From NCBI GenBank assembly GCA_031177985.1, contig JAPSJW010000001.1, positions 186,001 to 250,000 on the forward strand: a DNA stretch of 64,000 nt, written 5' to 3'. This document shows, one piece after another, positions 25,044 to 34,063 of the stretch. Origin of the DNA: Microbacteriaceae bacterium (GTDB lineage Bacteria > Actinomycetota > Actinomycetes > Actinomycetales > Microbacteriaceae). The notes below the pieces were generated by a model. The model was not told the DNA's origin and ran no database searches. It saw only the letters and a list, made by a program, of their open reading frames with translations. A program made the position numbers and the translations under genes. Each line of letters starts with the position of its first letter. Position 1 is the stretch's first letter.

Positions 25044-26471
25044 TCACTGCTGCTCGTCGCGCTCGGCGCGGTAGGTGGAGCTCGACGCGAGCGTCTTCCC
25101 CTGGCCCACCTGATCGAGCCTCGCGGCGACGTCGGTGACGAGCGGGGAGTCGGCCTGGTCGGCGAGCGCGGCGGTCTCGCGATACTGGTCGAGCTGGTGG
25201 GCGGGGAAGACGTGATCGCTCTGCGCGCCCTCGCCGGCGAGCGCCGCGCGCTCGACGAGCACGATCGAGTCGTCCCGATGCAGCCCGCCGACGGCGGGCA
25301 CGATGTCGTCGGCGTGCTCCATCGCCAGCACGGGGTAGTCGCCCTGCACCGGCTGCGCCGTGGGCGCCCCGAGCGTCACGACGCCCTGGGTGTTGTACGA
25401 GCCGCTCTCGGCGAGCTGCATGGCGACATGGCCGCCCTGTGAGTAGCCGGTGAAGACCACGGGGCTGTCGCCGACGCCCTCGGCCGCCATCGCCTCCTCG
25501 ACGGCCTCGAGGGAGCCGGCGGGGAGGCCGCTCAGCCCGGTCATGTTGCTCGTCAGGTCGAACGGCTCGTCGCCCGCCTGAGGCGCGAAGTCGACGGTGC
25601 CGCCGATGTAGACCTCGAACGACTCGTTCCCGCTCTCGTCGACGTACCGGTCGATGCGGATCTGCGGGCCTCCGGGGGTCGACGGAGGCACGCGCGCCGC
25701 GCGCTCGGCGAAACCGGTCGGCGGCGCGACCTCGCGACCGAGGGCCGGGATGCTGCGGCTGACGAGGCTCGAGGTCACCGGACCGTCCTTGAAGAGGCCG
25801 AACAGCTGCCCGAGCGCGGTCACCGCCGCGGCGGAGCTCGTGGTGCCGAGCAGCCCCAGCCCGGTGTCGCCCAGCAGGTAGTGCAATGGGAACGGCACCT
25901 TGCCCGCGCCGGCGATGGCGTCGTCCGCACCCGACGCCGCCATCCGGATCAGGGTGATGACGTACGGGTCGGAGAGCAGCTGCTTGTTCTGCTGGAGCCA
26001 CTCGGCGAGCGCCTTGCGATCGAGTTCCGCGAGGTGGGGGAGGAGCAGCGACTTCAGCCAGTAGCCGCCGGCCAGATTGGCGCCGACGATGAGAGCGAGC
26101 GGAAGCAGGAGTCCCGCGCCGTAGCCGAGCAGGCTCACGACCCTGCGCGCGGCGGCCTCGGCACTGGACTCGACATCGCCGTAGGCCTTGGCCGCCGCGG
26201 CGAGCCAGCCGCTCAGCTGCAACGAGAATGCGCGGAGGCTGCCCACCTCGTGGGCGGCCTCCCGCATCCGCTGCTCGGCCGTGGCGGCGCTCATCGGAGC
26301 GTCGATCGCGATCAGCCCCTTGTCGCGCACCAGGCCATCCGCTGACTCGAGCTCGCGGACGACGCCTGCGAGCTCCGCCGCGAGGCGCTCGAGTGACAGC
26401 CGCTCGCCGGTGAGCTCGTCGGGAGCGACGGTCGTGACGCCGCCTCCTGAGACGACCAGCCCGTCAGCCAC
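25044..26471 (-). CDS. Alpha/beta hydrolase with N-terminal helical and membrane region
   Basis: 475-aa protein. Residues 1-110 are mostly helical and hydrophilic, one hydrophobic stretch (LLGYGAGLLLPLALIVGANLAGG, about 125-147) suggests a membrane segment, and the C-terminal third is an alpha/beta hydrolase with nucleophile GYSQGG, an acid around MEHADD and a histidine in QSDHVFPAHQL. GTG at 26471 overlaps the end of the WXG100-like gene by 8 nt, so the two are coupled. Substrate unknown. The pairing with a WXG-type protein suggests export through a type VII-like route or action at the cell surface. Confidence 0.75.
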   Translation of the reverse strand: MADGLVVSGGGVTTVAPDELTGERLSLERLAAELAGVVRELESADGLVRDKGLIAIDAPMSAATAEQRMREAAHEVGSLRAFSLQLSGWLAAAAKAYGDVESSAEAAARRVVSLLGYGAGLLLPLALIVGANLAGGYWLKSLLLPHLAELDRKALAEWLQQNKQLLSDPYVITLIRMAASGADDAIAGAGKVPFPLHYLLGDTGLGLLGTTSSAAAVTALGQLFGLFKDGPVTSSLVSRSIPALGREVAPPTGFAERAARVPPSTPGGPQIRIDRYVDESGNESFEVYIGGTVDFAPQAGDEPFDLTSNMTGLSGLPAGSLEAVEEAMAAEGVGDSPVVFTGYSQGGHVAMQLAESGSYNTQGVVTLGAPTAQPVQGDYPVLAMEHADDIVPAVGGLHRDDSIVLVERAALAGEGAQSDHVFPAHQLDQYRETAALADQADSPLVTDVAARLDQVGQGKTLASSSTYRAERDEQQ

Positions 26472-26724
26472 GGTCGTCGAGGGTCGCGAGCGCCCGCGTG
26501 GTCTGCGCCGCCGCGTCGAGCACCAGGGCTGCCGCGGCGTCGAGCCCGTCGAGCAGCGACGTGCGGCGCTGCGCATAGGCGTCGCTGGCTCTCCCCGTCC
26601 AGGTGCCGGCGTCCCAGGTGGACGCGTAGTCCCGCCTGGCCTGCTCGAGACGCCTCGCCGCGGCCGCGAGCTGCGAACGCTGCGCCTCGAGGCCGCTCAC
26701 CACCATCTGCTCCAGCTGACCCAT
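26464..26724 (-). CDS. WXG100-like small helical protein
   Basis: 86-aa protein with two predicted helices separated by the turn GTWTGRASDAY, which holds the W-x-G motif near residues 42-44. Length and layout match the ESAT-6/WXG100 superfamily, whose members are type VII secretion substrates or partners. ATG at 26724 has the strong ribosome site AAAGGAGG. It overlaps the hydrolase gene downstream by 8 nt. No EccC-type ATPase is in this window. Confidence 0.72.
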   Translation of the reverse strand: MGQLEQMVVSGLEAQRSQLAAAARRLEQARRDYASTWDAGTWTGRASDAYAQRRTSLLDGLDAAAALVLDAAAQTTRALATLDDRG

Positions 26725-26840
26725 CCGCCCCTCCTTTCGGCACCATCCTCGGGAGGCGACGGCCCGCTGTGAGGCGCGTCGCCGCATCCGTGCACGGGTA
26801 CGGGGTGTGGAGGAGCAGTCGAGGCGGGACAATGGGTGCC

Positions 26841-27365
26841 ATGACCTTCGCGCGGACCTTCGACCCGGCCGCGCTGTTCCGCATCTGCTTCGTCTGCACC
26901 GGCAACATCTGCCGCTCGCCGATGGCAGAGTCGGTCTTCCGCGCGCTCGTGCGGAACGCCGGCCTCGAGTCGGCCATCTCGATCACCTCTGCTGCGACCG
27001 GGGACTGGCACGTGGGGGAGCGGGCCGACTCGCGCACCCTCGACGCCCTGACGGCCCGCGGCTACGACGGCGCCGCCCACCGCGCGCGCCAGTTCGACCC
27101 GGCCTGGTTCGCCGACCTCGACCTCGTCGTCGTGTTCGACCGCAGCCAGGAGCGCATCGTCAAGACCTGGGCGACGACCGAAGAGGACCGCAGCAAGGTG
27201 CACCTGCTGCTCTCCTTCGACAAGGATCAGGCGCCGCTCGTCGACGTGCCCGACCCGTACTATTCGGATGCGGCGCTCTTCGACCAGGTGCTCGGCATGA
27301 TCGAGCGGGCCTCGGTCGCCCTCTTCCGCCAGATCACCCCCGGAATCCGACAGGGAGCCTCATGA
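26841..27365 (+). CDS. Low-molecular-weight protein tyrosine phosphatase
   Basis: 174-aa phosphatase. The P-loop C-x5-R-S is at residues 19-26 (CTGNICRSP) and the general acid in the loop LVDVPDPYY. ATG at 26841 is preferred because GACAAT lies 7 nt before it, consistent with a leaderless start; an in-frame ATG at 26832 is possible. Its stop overlaps the purB start (ATGA). The target is unknown; relatives act on capsule/cell-wall tyrosine kinases or arginine phosphate. Confidence 0.88.
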   Translation: MTFARTFDPAALFRICFVCTGNICRSPMAESVFRALVRNAGLESAISITSAATGDWHVGERADSRTLDALTARGYDGAAHRARQFDPAWFADLDLVVVFDRSQERIVKTWATTEEDRSKVHLLLSFDKDQAPLVDVPDPYYSDAALFDQVLGMIERASVALFRQITPGIRQGAS

Positions 27366-28741
27366 GTCCTCTTCCCGTGCAGCCGCTCAGCCCGCTCGAC
27401 GGGCGCTACCGACCCGCGGTGAGCGAGCTGGGGGAGTTCCTGTCGGAGGCCGGGCTCAACCGGGCCCGCGTGCAGGTCGAGGTCGAGTGGCTGATCTACC
27501 TCACCGATCGGGAGCTGTTCGGGTCGCGCAAGCTCGACGCCCAGCAGCACCGCGCCCTACGCGCGCTCGTGGCGGACTTCGGGCAGGCCGAGATCGATGA
27601 GCTCGCCACCCTCGAGGCGACCACCAGGCACGACGTGAAGGCGGTCGAGTACCTGGTGCGGCGCAGGCTCGCCGACCTCGGGCTCACCGATGTCGCCGAG
27701 CTCACCCACTTCGCCTGCACGAGCGAGGACATCAACAACCTCTCCTACGCGCTCACGGTCAGCGCCGCCGTGCGCGAGGTCTGGCTGCCCCGGTTCCGCA
27801 CCGTCGTCGACGCCCTGCGGGAGCGCGCCCTCGCCCACCGCGACGACGCGATGCTCGCCCGCACCCACGGTCAGCCCGCGACGCCCACGACGATGGGTAA
27901 GGAGTTCGCGGTCTTCGTGCACCGCCTCGAGCGAGTGCTGCAGCAGATCGAGTCCTCGGAGTACCTCGGCAAGTTCAGCGGGGCGACCGGCACCTTCAGC
28001 GCCCACCTCGTCGCCGGGCCCGACCTAGACTGGCCGGCCATCTCGCGCGAGTTCGTGACCTCGCTGGGGCTCGACTGGAATCCGCTCACCACGCAGATCG
28101 AGTCGCACGACTGGCAGGTCGAGCTGTTCGGCCGCATCGCGCACGCCAACCGCATCCTGCACAACCTCGCGACGGATGCCTGGACCTACATCTCGATCGG
28201 CTACTTCAGCCAGATCCCGCAGGCGGGGGCGACCGGGTCGTCGACGATGCCGCACAAGATCAATCCCATCCGCTTCGAGAACGCGGAGGCGAACCTCGAG
28301 CTCTCGAGCGCCCTGCTCGACGCCCTGTCGTCGACGCTCGTGACGAGCCGGCTGCAGCGCGACCTCACCGATTCGACGACCCAGCGCAACATCGGCGTCG
28401 CGCTCGGCCACTCGCTGCTCGCCCTCGACAACCTCGCGAAGGGCCTCGGTGAGATCTCGGTCGACACCGCACGCCTGGCCGACGACCTCGACGCCAACTG
28501 GGAGGTGCTCGGCGAGGCGATCCAGACGGTCATCCGCGCCGAGGTCACCGCCGGCCGCAGCTCCATCGCCGACCCGTACGCGCTGCTGAAGGAGCTGACC
28601 CGCGGACGCCGGGTCACCCGCGACGAGCTGGTGCAGTTCGTCGACGGGCTCGACATCGGCGACGAGGCGAAGGCCCGCCTGCGGGAGCTGACCCCCGCGA
28701 CCTACACCGGTCTCGCATCGGAGCTCGTCGACCTGCTGTAG
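27362..28741 (+). CDS. purB: Adenylosuccinate lyase
   Basis: 459-aa fumarase/aspartase superfamily lyase catalysing two steps of purine synthesis (SAICAR to AICAR and adenylosuccinate to AMP). The superfamily signature GSSTMPHKINPI is present, as are TSEDINNLSYAL and the histidine region ARTHGQPATPTTMGKE. It starts inside the phosphatase stop and is coupled to that gene. Confidence 0.95.
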   Translation: MSPLPVQPLSPLDGRYRPAVSELGEFLSEAGLNRARVQVEVEWLIYLTDRELFGSRKLDAQQHRALRALVADFGQAEIDELATLEATTRHDVKAVEYLVRRRLADLGLTDVAELTHFACTSEDINNLSYALTVSAAVREVWLPRFRTVVDALRERALAHRDDAMLARTHGQPATPTTMGKEFAVFVHRLERVLQQIESSEYLGKFSGATGTFSAHLVAGPDLDWPAISREFVTSLGLDWNPLTTQIESHDWQVELFGRIAHANRILHNLATDAWTYISIGYFSQIPQAGATGSSTMPHKINPIRFENAEANLELSSALLDALSSTLVTSRLQRDLTDSTTQRNIGVALGHSLLALDNLAKGLGEISVDTARLADDLDANWEVLGEAIQTVIRAEVTAGRSSIADPYALLKELTRGRRVTRDELVQFVDGLDIGDEAKARLRELTPATYTGLASELVDLL

Positions 28742-28756
28742 TCCGCGACCGAGGCC

Positions 28757-28996
28757 CTAGTGCCCGCGGTCCTGCTCGTCGAGATCGAGGCGCTCGTCGT
28801 CATCCGGCTTCTGCGTCAGGGCGAGCATCGCCACGACGACCAGGACGACGATGAAGACGACGCCGGTCGAGATGACGGATGCGCCGAAGTGGCGGGTGCT
28901 CATCAGGATGATCAGTCCGGCGAACAGCGCGAGTCCGGCGGAGAAGAGCACGAGTTCCGCCGGGCGGGTCCGATCGCGTCGACTGGGCTGGTTCAT
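28757..28996 (-). CDS. Two-helix small membrane protein
   Basis: 79-aa protein with two membrane helices (about residues 14-32 and 41-60) and a very acidic C-terminus (DDDERLDLDEQD). No family recognised. It overlaps the upstream membrane-protein gene by 4 nt, so both are in one operon. Confidence 0.65.
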   Translation of the reverse strand: MNQPSRRDRTRPAELVLFSAGLALFAGLIILMSTRHFGASVISTGVVFIVVLVVVAMLALTQKPDDDERLDLDEQDRGH

Positions 28997-29628
28997 GATT
29001 CGGCCGCCTTCCTAGCGTCGCGCTCGGCCCAGAGCAGCGAGAGCGCGCTGATGCCGAGGAAGACCGCGACCAGCGCCGCGTAGGCACCGAGCACGCCCAC
29101 GACGACGACGGATGCGGTCAGCTCGCCCTGCACCCGCTCGATCCCGCCGAACGACTGCCTCAGATCCGGGGGGATGACGAGCGTCACGACGGCGAGCAGG
29201 ACGGTGATAGCGCCGATGAACGTCCAGTCCCTGGCTGCGGCGTGTTGGCGCCGGTACCGGAGCCCCGCGTAGAGCTCGAGAATGCCCGTGACGGCGGCCC
29301 ATCCGCTGAGCAGGAAGACGAGGTAGGGCAGGCCGCCCTGGGGCACGAACGCTGCGGCGGCGCCGACCAGGAGCGACACGGCGGCGATCGCGACGAACGG
29401 ACCTCGGGCCTCGGGCCGGCGAGCGGCGGAGGCGAGGTGCGAGAGCCCCGACAGCAGAGCGAGGGTGGCGAGCGCGAGCAGACCGACGGTCGCCGAGTGG
29501 TTCGCCGTGAAGGTGATGCCGAGGGCGACGATCGCGGCGACGATGGTGCGCCCGAGGGGGAGGAGCCAGTAGCGCGTCGGTGCGGGTACCGACTCCGCGC
29601 GTGCGGGGGCCGCGGAGTCGTTCGTCAT
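28993..29628 (-). CDS. Polytopic membrane protein, HdeD/DUF308-like
   Basis: 211-aa protein with about six to seven helices, two of which hold GLLALATLALLSGLSHLAS and FLLSGWAAVTGILELYAGLRYRR; the second resembles the DUF308/HdeD repeat (G-x-x-E-L-x-x-G). The N-terminus is cytoplasmic and Ala/Pro-rich. Role unknown; HdeD is linked to acid stress in enterobacteria, which need not apply here. Coupled to the small protein downstream. Confidence 0.65.
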   Translation of the reverse strand: MTNDSAAPARAESVPAPTRYWLLPLGRTIVAAIVALGITFTANHSATVGLLALATLALLSGLSHLASAARRPEARGPFVAIAAVSLLVGAAAAFVPQGGLPYLVFLLSGWAAVTGILELYAGLRYRRQHAAARDWTFIGAITVLLAVVTLVIPPDLRQSFGGIERVQGELTASVVVVGVLGAYAALVAVFLGISALSLLWAERDARKAAES

Positions 29629-29691
29629 AGGGGGTCAGTCTACGCGGGGCGGCTGCGAGCATCCGGGGGGTCGGAGCGGCACCGCTCGAGC

Positions 29692-29715
29692 ACATACCTG
29701 CACGCGTGTAGGTAG
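29692..29715. promoter_or_regulatory. TetR operator 1 (tetR promoter)
   Basis: ACATACCTGCACG followed by CGTGTAGGTAG forms a near-perfect palindrome (TACCT...AGGTA, 18 of 20 matching). TAGACT at 29713-29718 is a likely -10, so the site overlaps the tetR promoter and suggests autorepression. It shares spacing and bases with operator 2 at 30461. Confidence 0.65.
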
Positions 29716-29752
29716 ACTTCCGCGGAAGCCAGCCGGGGAGGAAGGTTCGACC

Positions 29753-30388
29753 GTGCCCGAGTCGACACCCCGTCGCACCCAGGCAGAGCGTCGTGCCGCC
29801 ACGCGAGCGGCGCTGCTGGAGGCTGCCGCCCGCGGCCTGTCGAGCCACGGCTATGCGAACCTAGCCCTCGAGCGGGTGGCTCGGGACGCCGGCTACAGCC
29901 GGGGAGCTCTGTATCACCTGTTCGCCGACAAGGAGGAGCTCGCGCTCGCGGTCGTCGACTGGGTGAGCGAACTGTGGGACTCCGAGGTGCTTCAGCCCGC
30001 GCGCGCCGAGGGGGAGCCTCTGACCTCCCTCCTCTCGATGGCGCGTGGACATGCGCGGCTCTGCCGCCACGACGTGGCGAGGGTGATGCTCACTCTGGAG
30101 GTCGAGTTCACCGGGCAGGATCATCCGGTCGGCAGCGCTATCGCAGCCGTCGTCGAGCAGCTCGAGTCGGAGATCGCTGAACTCATCGCCGCTGGGCGCC
30201 GCAACGGATCCATCCCCCCTGGTCCCCCTCAGCGGCTGACCGCGGCGGCGTTCATGGGTGTCCTGGAATCCATCGGGATCGCCCTCGCGGGGCAGGCCCC
30301 GCACGATGTCGAGCTCATGGAGCGTGCGGCCCGGGGCGTGCTCGGCATCGCGCCCGCGACGGACGCTGGCGCTCCGACCGGCGACTGA
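29753..30388 (+). CDS. TetR/AcrR family transcriptional regulator
   Basis: 211-aa regulator with an N-terminal HTH (residues about 15-60: AALLEAAARGLSSHGYANLA, VARDAGYSRGALYHLFADKEEL). The ligand-binding half contains no recognisable clue to the inducer. GTG start with ribosome site GGGGAGG. It faces the cluster 30534-32477 and probably represses itself and that cluster through the two matching palindromes. Confidence 0.88.
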   Translation: MPESTPRRTQAERRAATRAALLEAAARGLSSHGYANLALERVARDAGYSRGALYHLFADKEELALAVVDWVSELWDSEVLQPARAEGEPLTSLLSMARGHARLCRHDVARVMLTLEVEFTGQDHPVGSAIAAVVEQLESEIAELIAAGRRNGSIPPGPPQRLTAAAFMGVLESIGIALAGQAPHDVELMERAARGVLGIAPATDAGAPTGD

Positions 30389-30454
30389 TCGTCCACACCC
30401 CTCCCGCAGGCTGACGCGCTCCGCGCCACTCGGCGCTTGATCCCTGCCTGCCTC

Positions 30455-30484
30455 TTGAAAACATACGTACACGGTTGTATGTTA
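30455..30484 (+). promoter_or_regulatory. TetR operator 2 with embedded promoter
   Basis: TTGAAA (30455-30460), 17 nt, TATGTT (30478-30483) is a strong promoter. ACATACGTACACG and GTTGTATGTTA (30461-30484) fill the spacer and -10 and match operator 1 at ACATAC, CACG, TGTA and GT. Repression by the upstream TetR is the natural reading. Confidence 0.7.
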
Positions 30485-30533
30485 ACTGCGACGACGGGGT
30501 CATCGGAGAGAGATCAGTCGATCGGAGAACACC

Positions 30534-30941
30534 ATGACCAGATGGGCAGGATGGCTCATCGTCGCCTACGGCACGGCGCACACCCTCGCCGCGCTCTTCG
30601 CTCTGGGCGCCGCGCAGCACGTGGCAGCGTGGCTCAGCGGAGACCTGTGGACGGCGAGCCTCGTCGACATGACGCCGGCGATGAGCGCGTACTGGCTCAG
30701 CGTGAACAGCTTCGGGCCGCCACTCGTGCTGCTCGGCGCGACCGTGCTGTGGCTGCACCGTCGGGGGATCGCCCCTCCGCCATTCATTCCCTGGGCCTTG
30801 GGTGCCTGGGTGGTGGTAGGCGTCGTGCTGGCGGGTCCCGGCGTCGGACAGGACCTGATCCTGGTCGTCGCCGTAGGCCTGCTGCTCGCGTCGCGACACC
30901 GCTCGAACACGCGCCGCGGCGAGACGGTCGTGTCCTCGTGA
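30534..30941 (+). CDS. DUF6463-like four-helix membrane protein
   Basis: 135-aa protein with about four membrane helices (residues 4-26, 55-78, 84-104, 107-121) and motif WLIVAYGTAHTLAAL in helix 1, followed by a loop with WLSGDLWTASLVDMTP. It resembles the later gene at 32094-32477 in helix pattern and the GT-x-H motif. First gene after the TetR-controlled promoter. Transport or sensing role unknown. Confidence 0.7.
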   Translation: MTRWAGWLIVAYGTAHTLAALFALGAAQHVAAWLSGDLWTASLVDMTPAMSAYWLSVNSFGPPLVLLGATVLWLHRRGIAPPPFIPWALGAWVVVGVVLAGPGVGQDLILVVAVGLLLASRHRSNTRRGETVVSS

Positions 30942-31270
30942 CGCGATCGATGAACCCGCGGTGGTCCAGCGCTGACCTCGATGCGCGTTCCTTGGCGTGC
31001 ACGACGGGAGGGATCGTCGTCGGCGCGCGGTCGCTCGTCGACGATCGCACCTCGACGGAGCAGGTCATCGCCATCATCGCGCGGGTGCGGCGCAGACCCG
31101 AGAGATTCGCCCTGAGACTGGCCCTCGGAATACTGGCCTGGGTCGCCGGCCGGAGCGGAAGCCAGTCCGCCGAGGCGGTGGAACTGCGTCGGCGAGCCGA
31201 GCACCTCGCGACGCAGCATCAGAACGCCCCGCTGGAGCGCGTCGCCGTGTTCGGAAGCCCCCTCATCTGA
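30938..31270 (+). CDS. Hypothetical protein in TetR-controlled cluster
   Basis: 110-aa soluble protein, no family recognised. GTG at 30938 overlaps the stop of the membrane-protein gene (GTGA) and the next start is 2 nt after its stop, so it is translated in an operon. Its mid-part has ARSLVDDRTSTEQVIAIIAR and a hydrophobic turn RLALGILAWVAGRSG. Confidence 0.55.
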   Translation: MTRSMNPRWSSADLDARSLACTTGGIVVGARSLVDDRTSTEQVIAIIARVRRRPERFALRLALGILAWVAGRSGSQSAEAVELRRRAEHLATQHQNAPLERVAVFGSPLI

Positions 31271-31272
31271 GC

Positions 31273-32037
31273 ATGAAGGCCGACCCCGCGAACCTGCCGG
31301 CCAGCCCCTCGCGTGCTGCCATCCGGAGCAGACGCCGAGTCGTCAGGCCCGGCCTCGACAGACGACCGGAGGCCGTCGTGGCCATGTTCGACCGGGTCGC
31401 CCCGCGCTACGACCTGCTCAACCTGCTGATGAGCGGAGGACTCGTGTCGCGCTGGAGACGCGCCGCCACCGCGGCGGTCGCGCCGCGTCCGGGACTCGAC
31501 GTGCTCGACGTCGCCGCGGGCACGGGAGCCTCCTCCCTGCCCCTCGCCGAGGCCGGCGCCCGAGTCGTGGCGTCGGATCCGTCGACGGGGATGCTCGAGG
31601 TCGGCCGTCGGCGTCATCCGCAGCTCGTCTTCGCGCGAGCAGACGCCCTTCGCCTGCCGTTCGCCGATGCGAGCTTCGATGTCGTCGCGATCTCGTTCGG
31701 GCTCCGCAATATCGGTGATCCGGAGCGCGCGCTGCGGGAGATGGCCAGGGTCTGCCGACCGGGCGGCCGACTGGTGGTCTGCGAGTTCTCGACGCCCACG
31801 TCGCGGCTGATCCGGCTGGGCCACCGGGTCGTCGTCACGGTGCTTCTGCCGAGCCTCGGCAGGCTCGCCTCATCCGACCCGCCCGCCTACCGCTATCTGG
31901 CCGACACCGTGCTGGCCTGGCCCGACCAGCGGCGACTCGCCGGCCTCATCGCCGGGTGCGGCTGGAGCGACGTCGCGCACCGCAGCCTCAGCGGCGGCAT
32001 CGTTGCGCTGCACCGCGCCACCCGGCCGGCTCGATAA
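31273..32037 (+). CDS. UbiE/MenG-type methyltransferase
   Basis: 254-aa SAM-dependent methyltransferase. VLDVAAGTGASSLPLAEAG is motif I, RADALRLPFADASFDVV is motif II/post-I and SFGLRNIGDPERALREMARVCRPGG is the classical UbiE block. It has the family start AMFDRVAPRYDLLN. The gene is in the TetR-controlled cluster, not with menaquinone genes, so it may methylate a different quinone or small lipid. ATG at 31273 is chosen for coupling to the preceding stop. Confidence 0.8.
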   Translation: MKADPANLPASPSRAAIRSRRRVVRPGLDRRPEAVVAMFDRVAPRYDLLNLLMSGGLVSRWRRAATAAVAPRPGLDVLDVAAGTGASSLPLAEAGARVVASDPSTGMLEVGRRRHPQLVFARADALRLPFADASFDVVAISFGLRNIGDPERALREMARVCRPGGRLVVCEFSTPTSRLIRLGHRVVVTVLLPSLGRLASSDPPAYRYLADTVLAWPDQRRLAGLIAGCGWSDVAHRSLSGGIVALHRATRPAR

Positions 32038-32093
32038 GCACCCGCGAGGACCGGTCTGTAGGGCATTCGAGACTCACAGCTGCGGGCGGATGG

Positions 32094-32477
32094 GTGGCGA
32101 TCGTCGGCACGGTCGTCCACCTCTCGCTGACGCCGATCGCCCACGCCGATGCCTGGAGCCGGATCGTCTCCGCCGGCTGGTTGCGGACGGTCGCGCTGCA
32201 GCCCCGTGAGGAGAACCTCAGGGCCGCCGAGGCCTTCTGGAGCACTCCGGCCAGCTTCGCGGTGCCGCTGTTCCTGCTCGGGGTGGTCGCGGTCCATTCG
32301 GCGAGGGAAGGGCGCGTGATGCCGCGCGTGACGGGCTGGGTTCTCATCCCGTGGGGGGTGCTCTGCGTGAGCCTGGCACCGGTGTCGGGCGCCTGGGCGT
32401 TCATCCTCATCGGCGGCCTGTTCCTCGCCGACCGGTCGAGGGGCGAACCGAGAACCTCGTCCCGCGGAACCGACTGA
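32094..32477 (+). CDS. Second DUF6463-like membrane protein
   Basis: About 127-aa protein with three to four helices (VAIVGTVVHLSLTPIAHA, FAVPLFLLGVVAVHSA, GWVLIPWGVLCVSLAP, WAFILIGGLFL). Sequence and helix order resemble the protein at 30534-30941. Start uncertain: GTG at 32094 follows the methyltransferase stop by 56 nt; a longer in-frame GTG at 31956 lies inside that gene. Its place at the end of the cluster suggests a shared function with the first copy. Confidence 0.6.
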   Translation: MAIVGTVVHLSLTPIAHADAWSRIVSAGWLRTVALQPREENLRAAEAFWSTPASFAVPLFLLGVVAVHSAREGRVMPRVTGWVLIPWGVLCVSLAPVSGAWAFILIGGLFLADRSRGEPRTSSRGTD

Positions 32478-32500
32478 GCTGCCGGCGGGAACCGCTCGCG

Positions 32501-33280
<780 letters not shown>

Positions 33281-33305
33281 GGTTCCTCCTCGTCGCGGAC
33301 AGCTC

Positions 33306-33311
33306 TACTCT
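33306..33311 (+). promoter_or_regulatory. Leaderless -10 element (TACTCT) of the SDR gene
   Basis: TACTCT, 6 nt, then the ATG at 33318. It lies in the 37-nt gap between two divergent SDR genes. Confidence 0.5.
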
Positions 33312-33317
33312 TCACCC

Positions 33318-34049
33318 ATGACGGCACGAGCATCCAGTCCGCTGTGGATCACGGGAGCGGGGAGCGGTATCGGCAGGGCCGTCGCCGTGGCGGTGGCGCC
33401 TGGGTCCCGGGTCGCCGTGAGCGGGCGACGCGGGGACGCGCTCGAGGAGACCGCGGCGCTCGTCCGTGATGCGGGCGGCGAGGCCCTCGTGCTGCCCCTG
33501 GACGTCGCAGATCGGGAGGCCGTCGCGGAGGCCGCACAACGCATCCGCGACAAGTGGGGTCCGGCATTGCGCCTGGTGATCGCCGCAGGAGTGAACACGC
33601 CCGATCGCTCATGGCAGCGGCTGAGCATGGCCGAGTTCGAGTCGATCGTCGCGACGAACCTCACCGGAGTCGCATCCGTGATCGACGCGGCGCTGCCCGA
33701 CATGCGCGACGCCGGCGACGGTGTCGTCGTGGTCGTCTCCTCTTACGCGGGCTGGCGCACGTCGGCCTCGCCCGGCGTCGCCTACTCGGCGAGCAAACGG
33801 GCGCTCGGCCCGCTCGTCGCGATCCTCAACGAGGAGGAGGCAGCGCACGGCATCCGTGCGACGCTCGTCTGCCCCGGCGACGTGAACAGCGATTTTCTCG
33901 CGCAGCGTCCCGTCGTGCCCGACGCCGACGCACGAGAGCGGATGCTGACCCCGGACGACGTCGCCCGCACCATCCGCTTCGTCCTGGAGAGCCCCCCGCA
34001 CGTCGTCATCGACGAGCTGGTCGTCTCACCGGTATCGCAGCGCAGCTGA
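33318..34049 (+). CDS. SDR family oxidoreductase (atypical)
   Basis: 243-aa short-chain dehydrogenase. WITGAGSGIGRAVAVAV is the cofactor motif; the usual NNAG is AAGVN. SSYAGWRTSASPGVAYSASKRAL keeps the Ser-Tyr-Lys triad. SGRRGDAL after the second strand suggests NADP binding. Leaderless ATG predicted from TACTCT six nt upstream; longer frames to 33225 are ignored. Substrate unknown. Confidence 0.85.
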   Translation: MTARASSPLWITGAGSGIGRAVAVAVAPGSRVAVSGRRGDALEETAALVRDAGGEALVLPLDVADREAVAEAAQRIRDKWGPALRLVIAAGVNTPDRSWQRLSMAEFESIVATNLTGVASVIDAALPDMRDAGDGVVVVVSSYAGWRTSASPGVAYSASKRALGPLVAILNEEEAAHGIRATLVCPGDVNSDFLAQRPVVPDADARERMLTPDDVARTIRFVLESPPHVVIDELVVSPVSQRS

Positions 34050-34063
34050 CGCTGCGACAGCGA

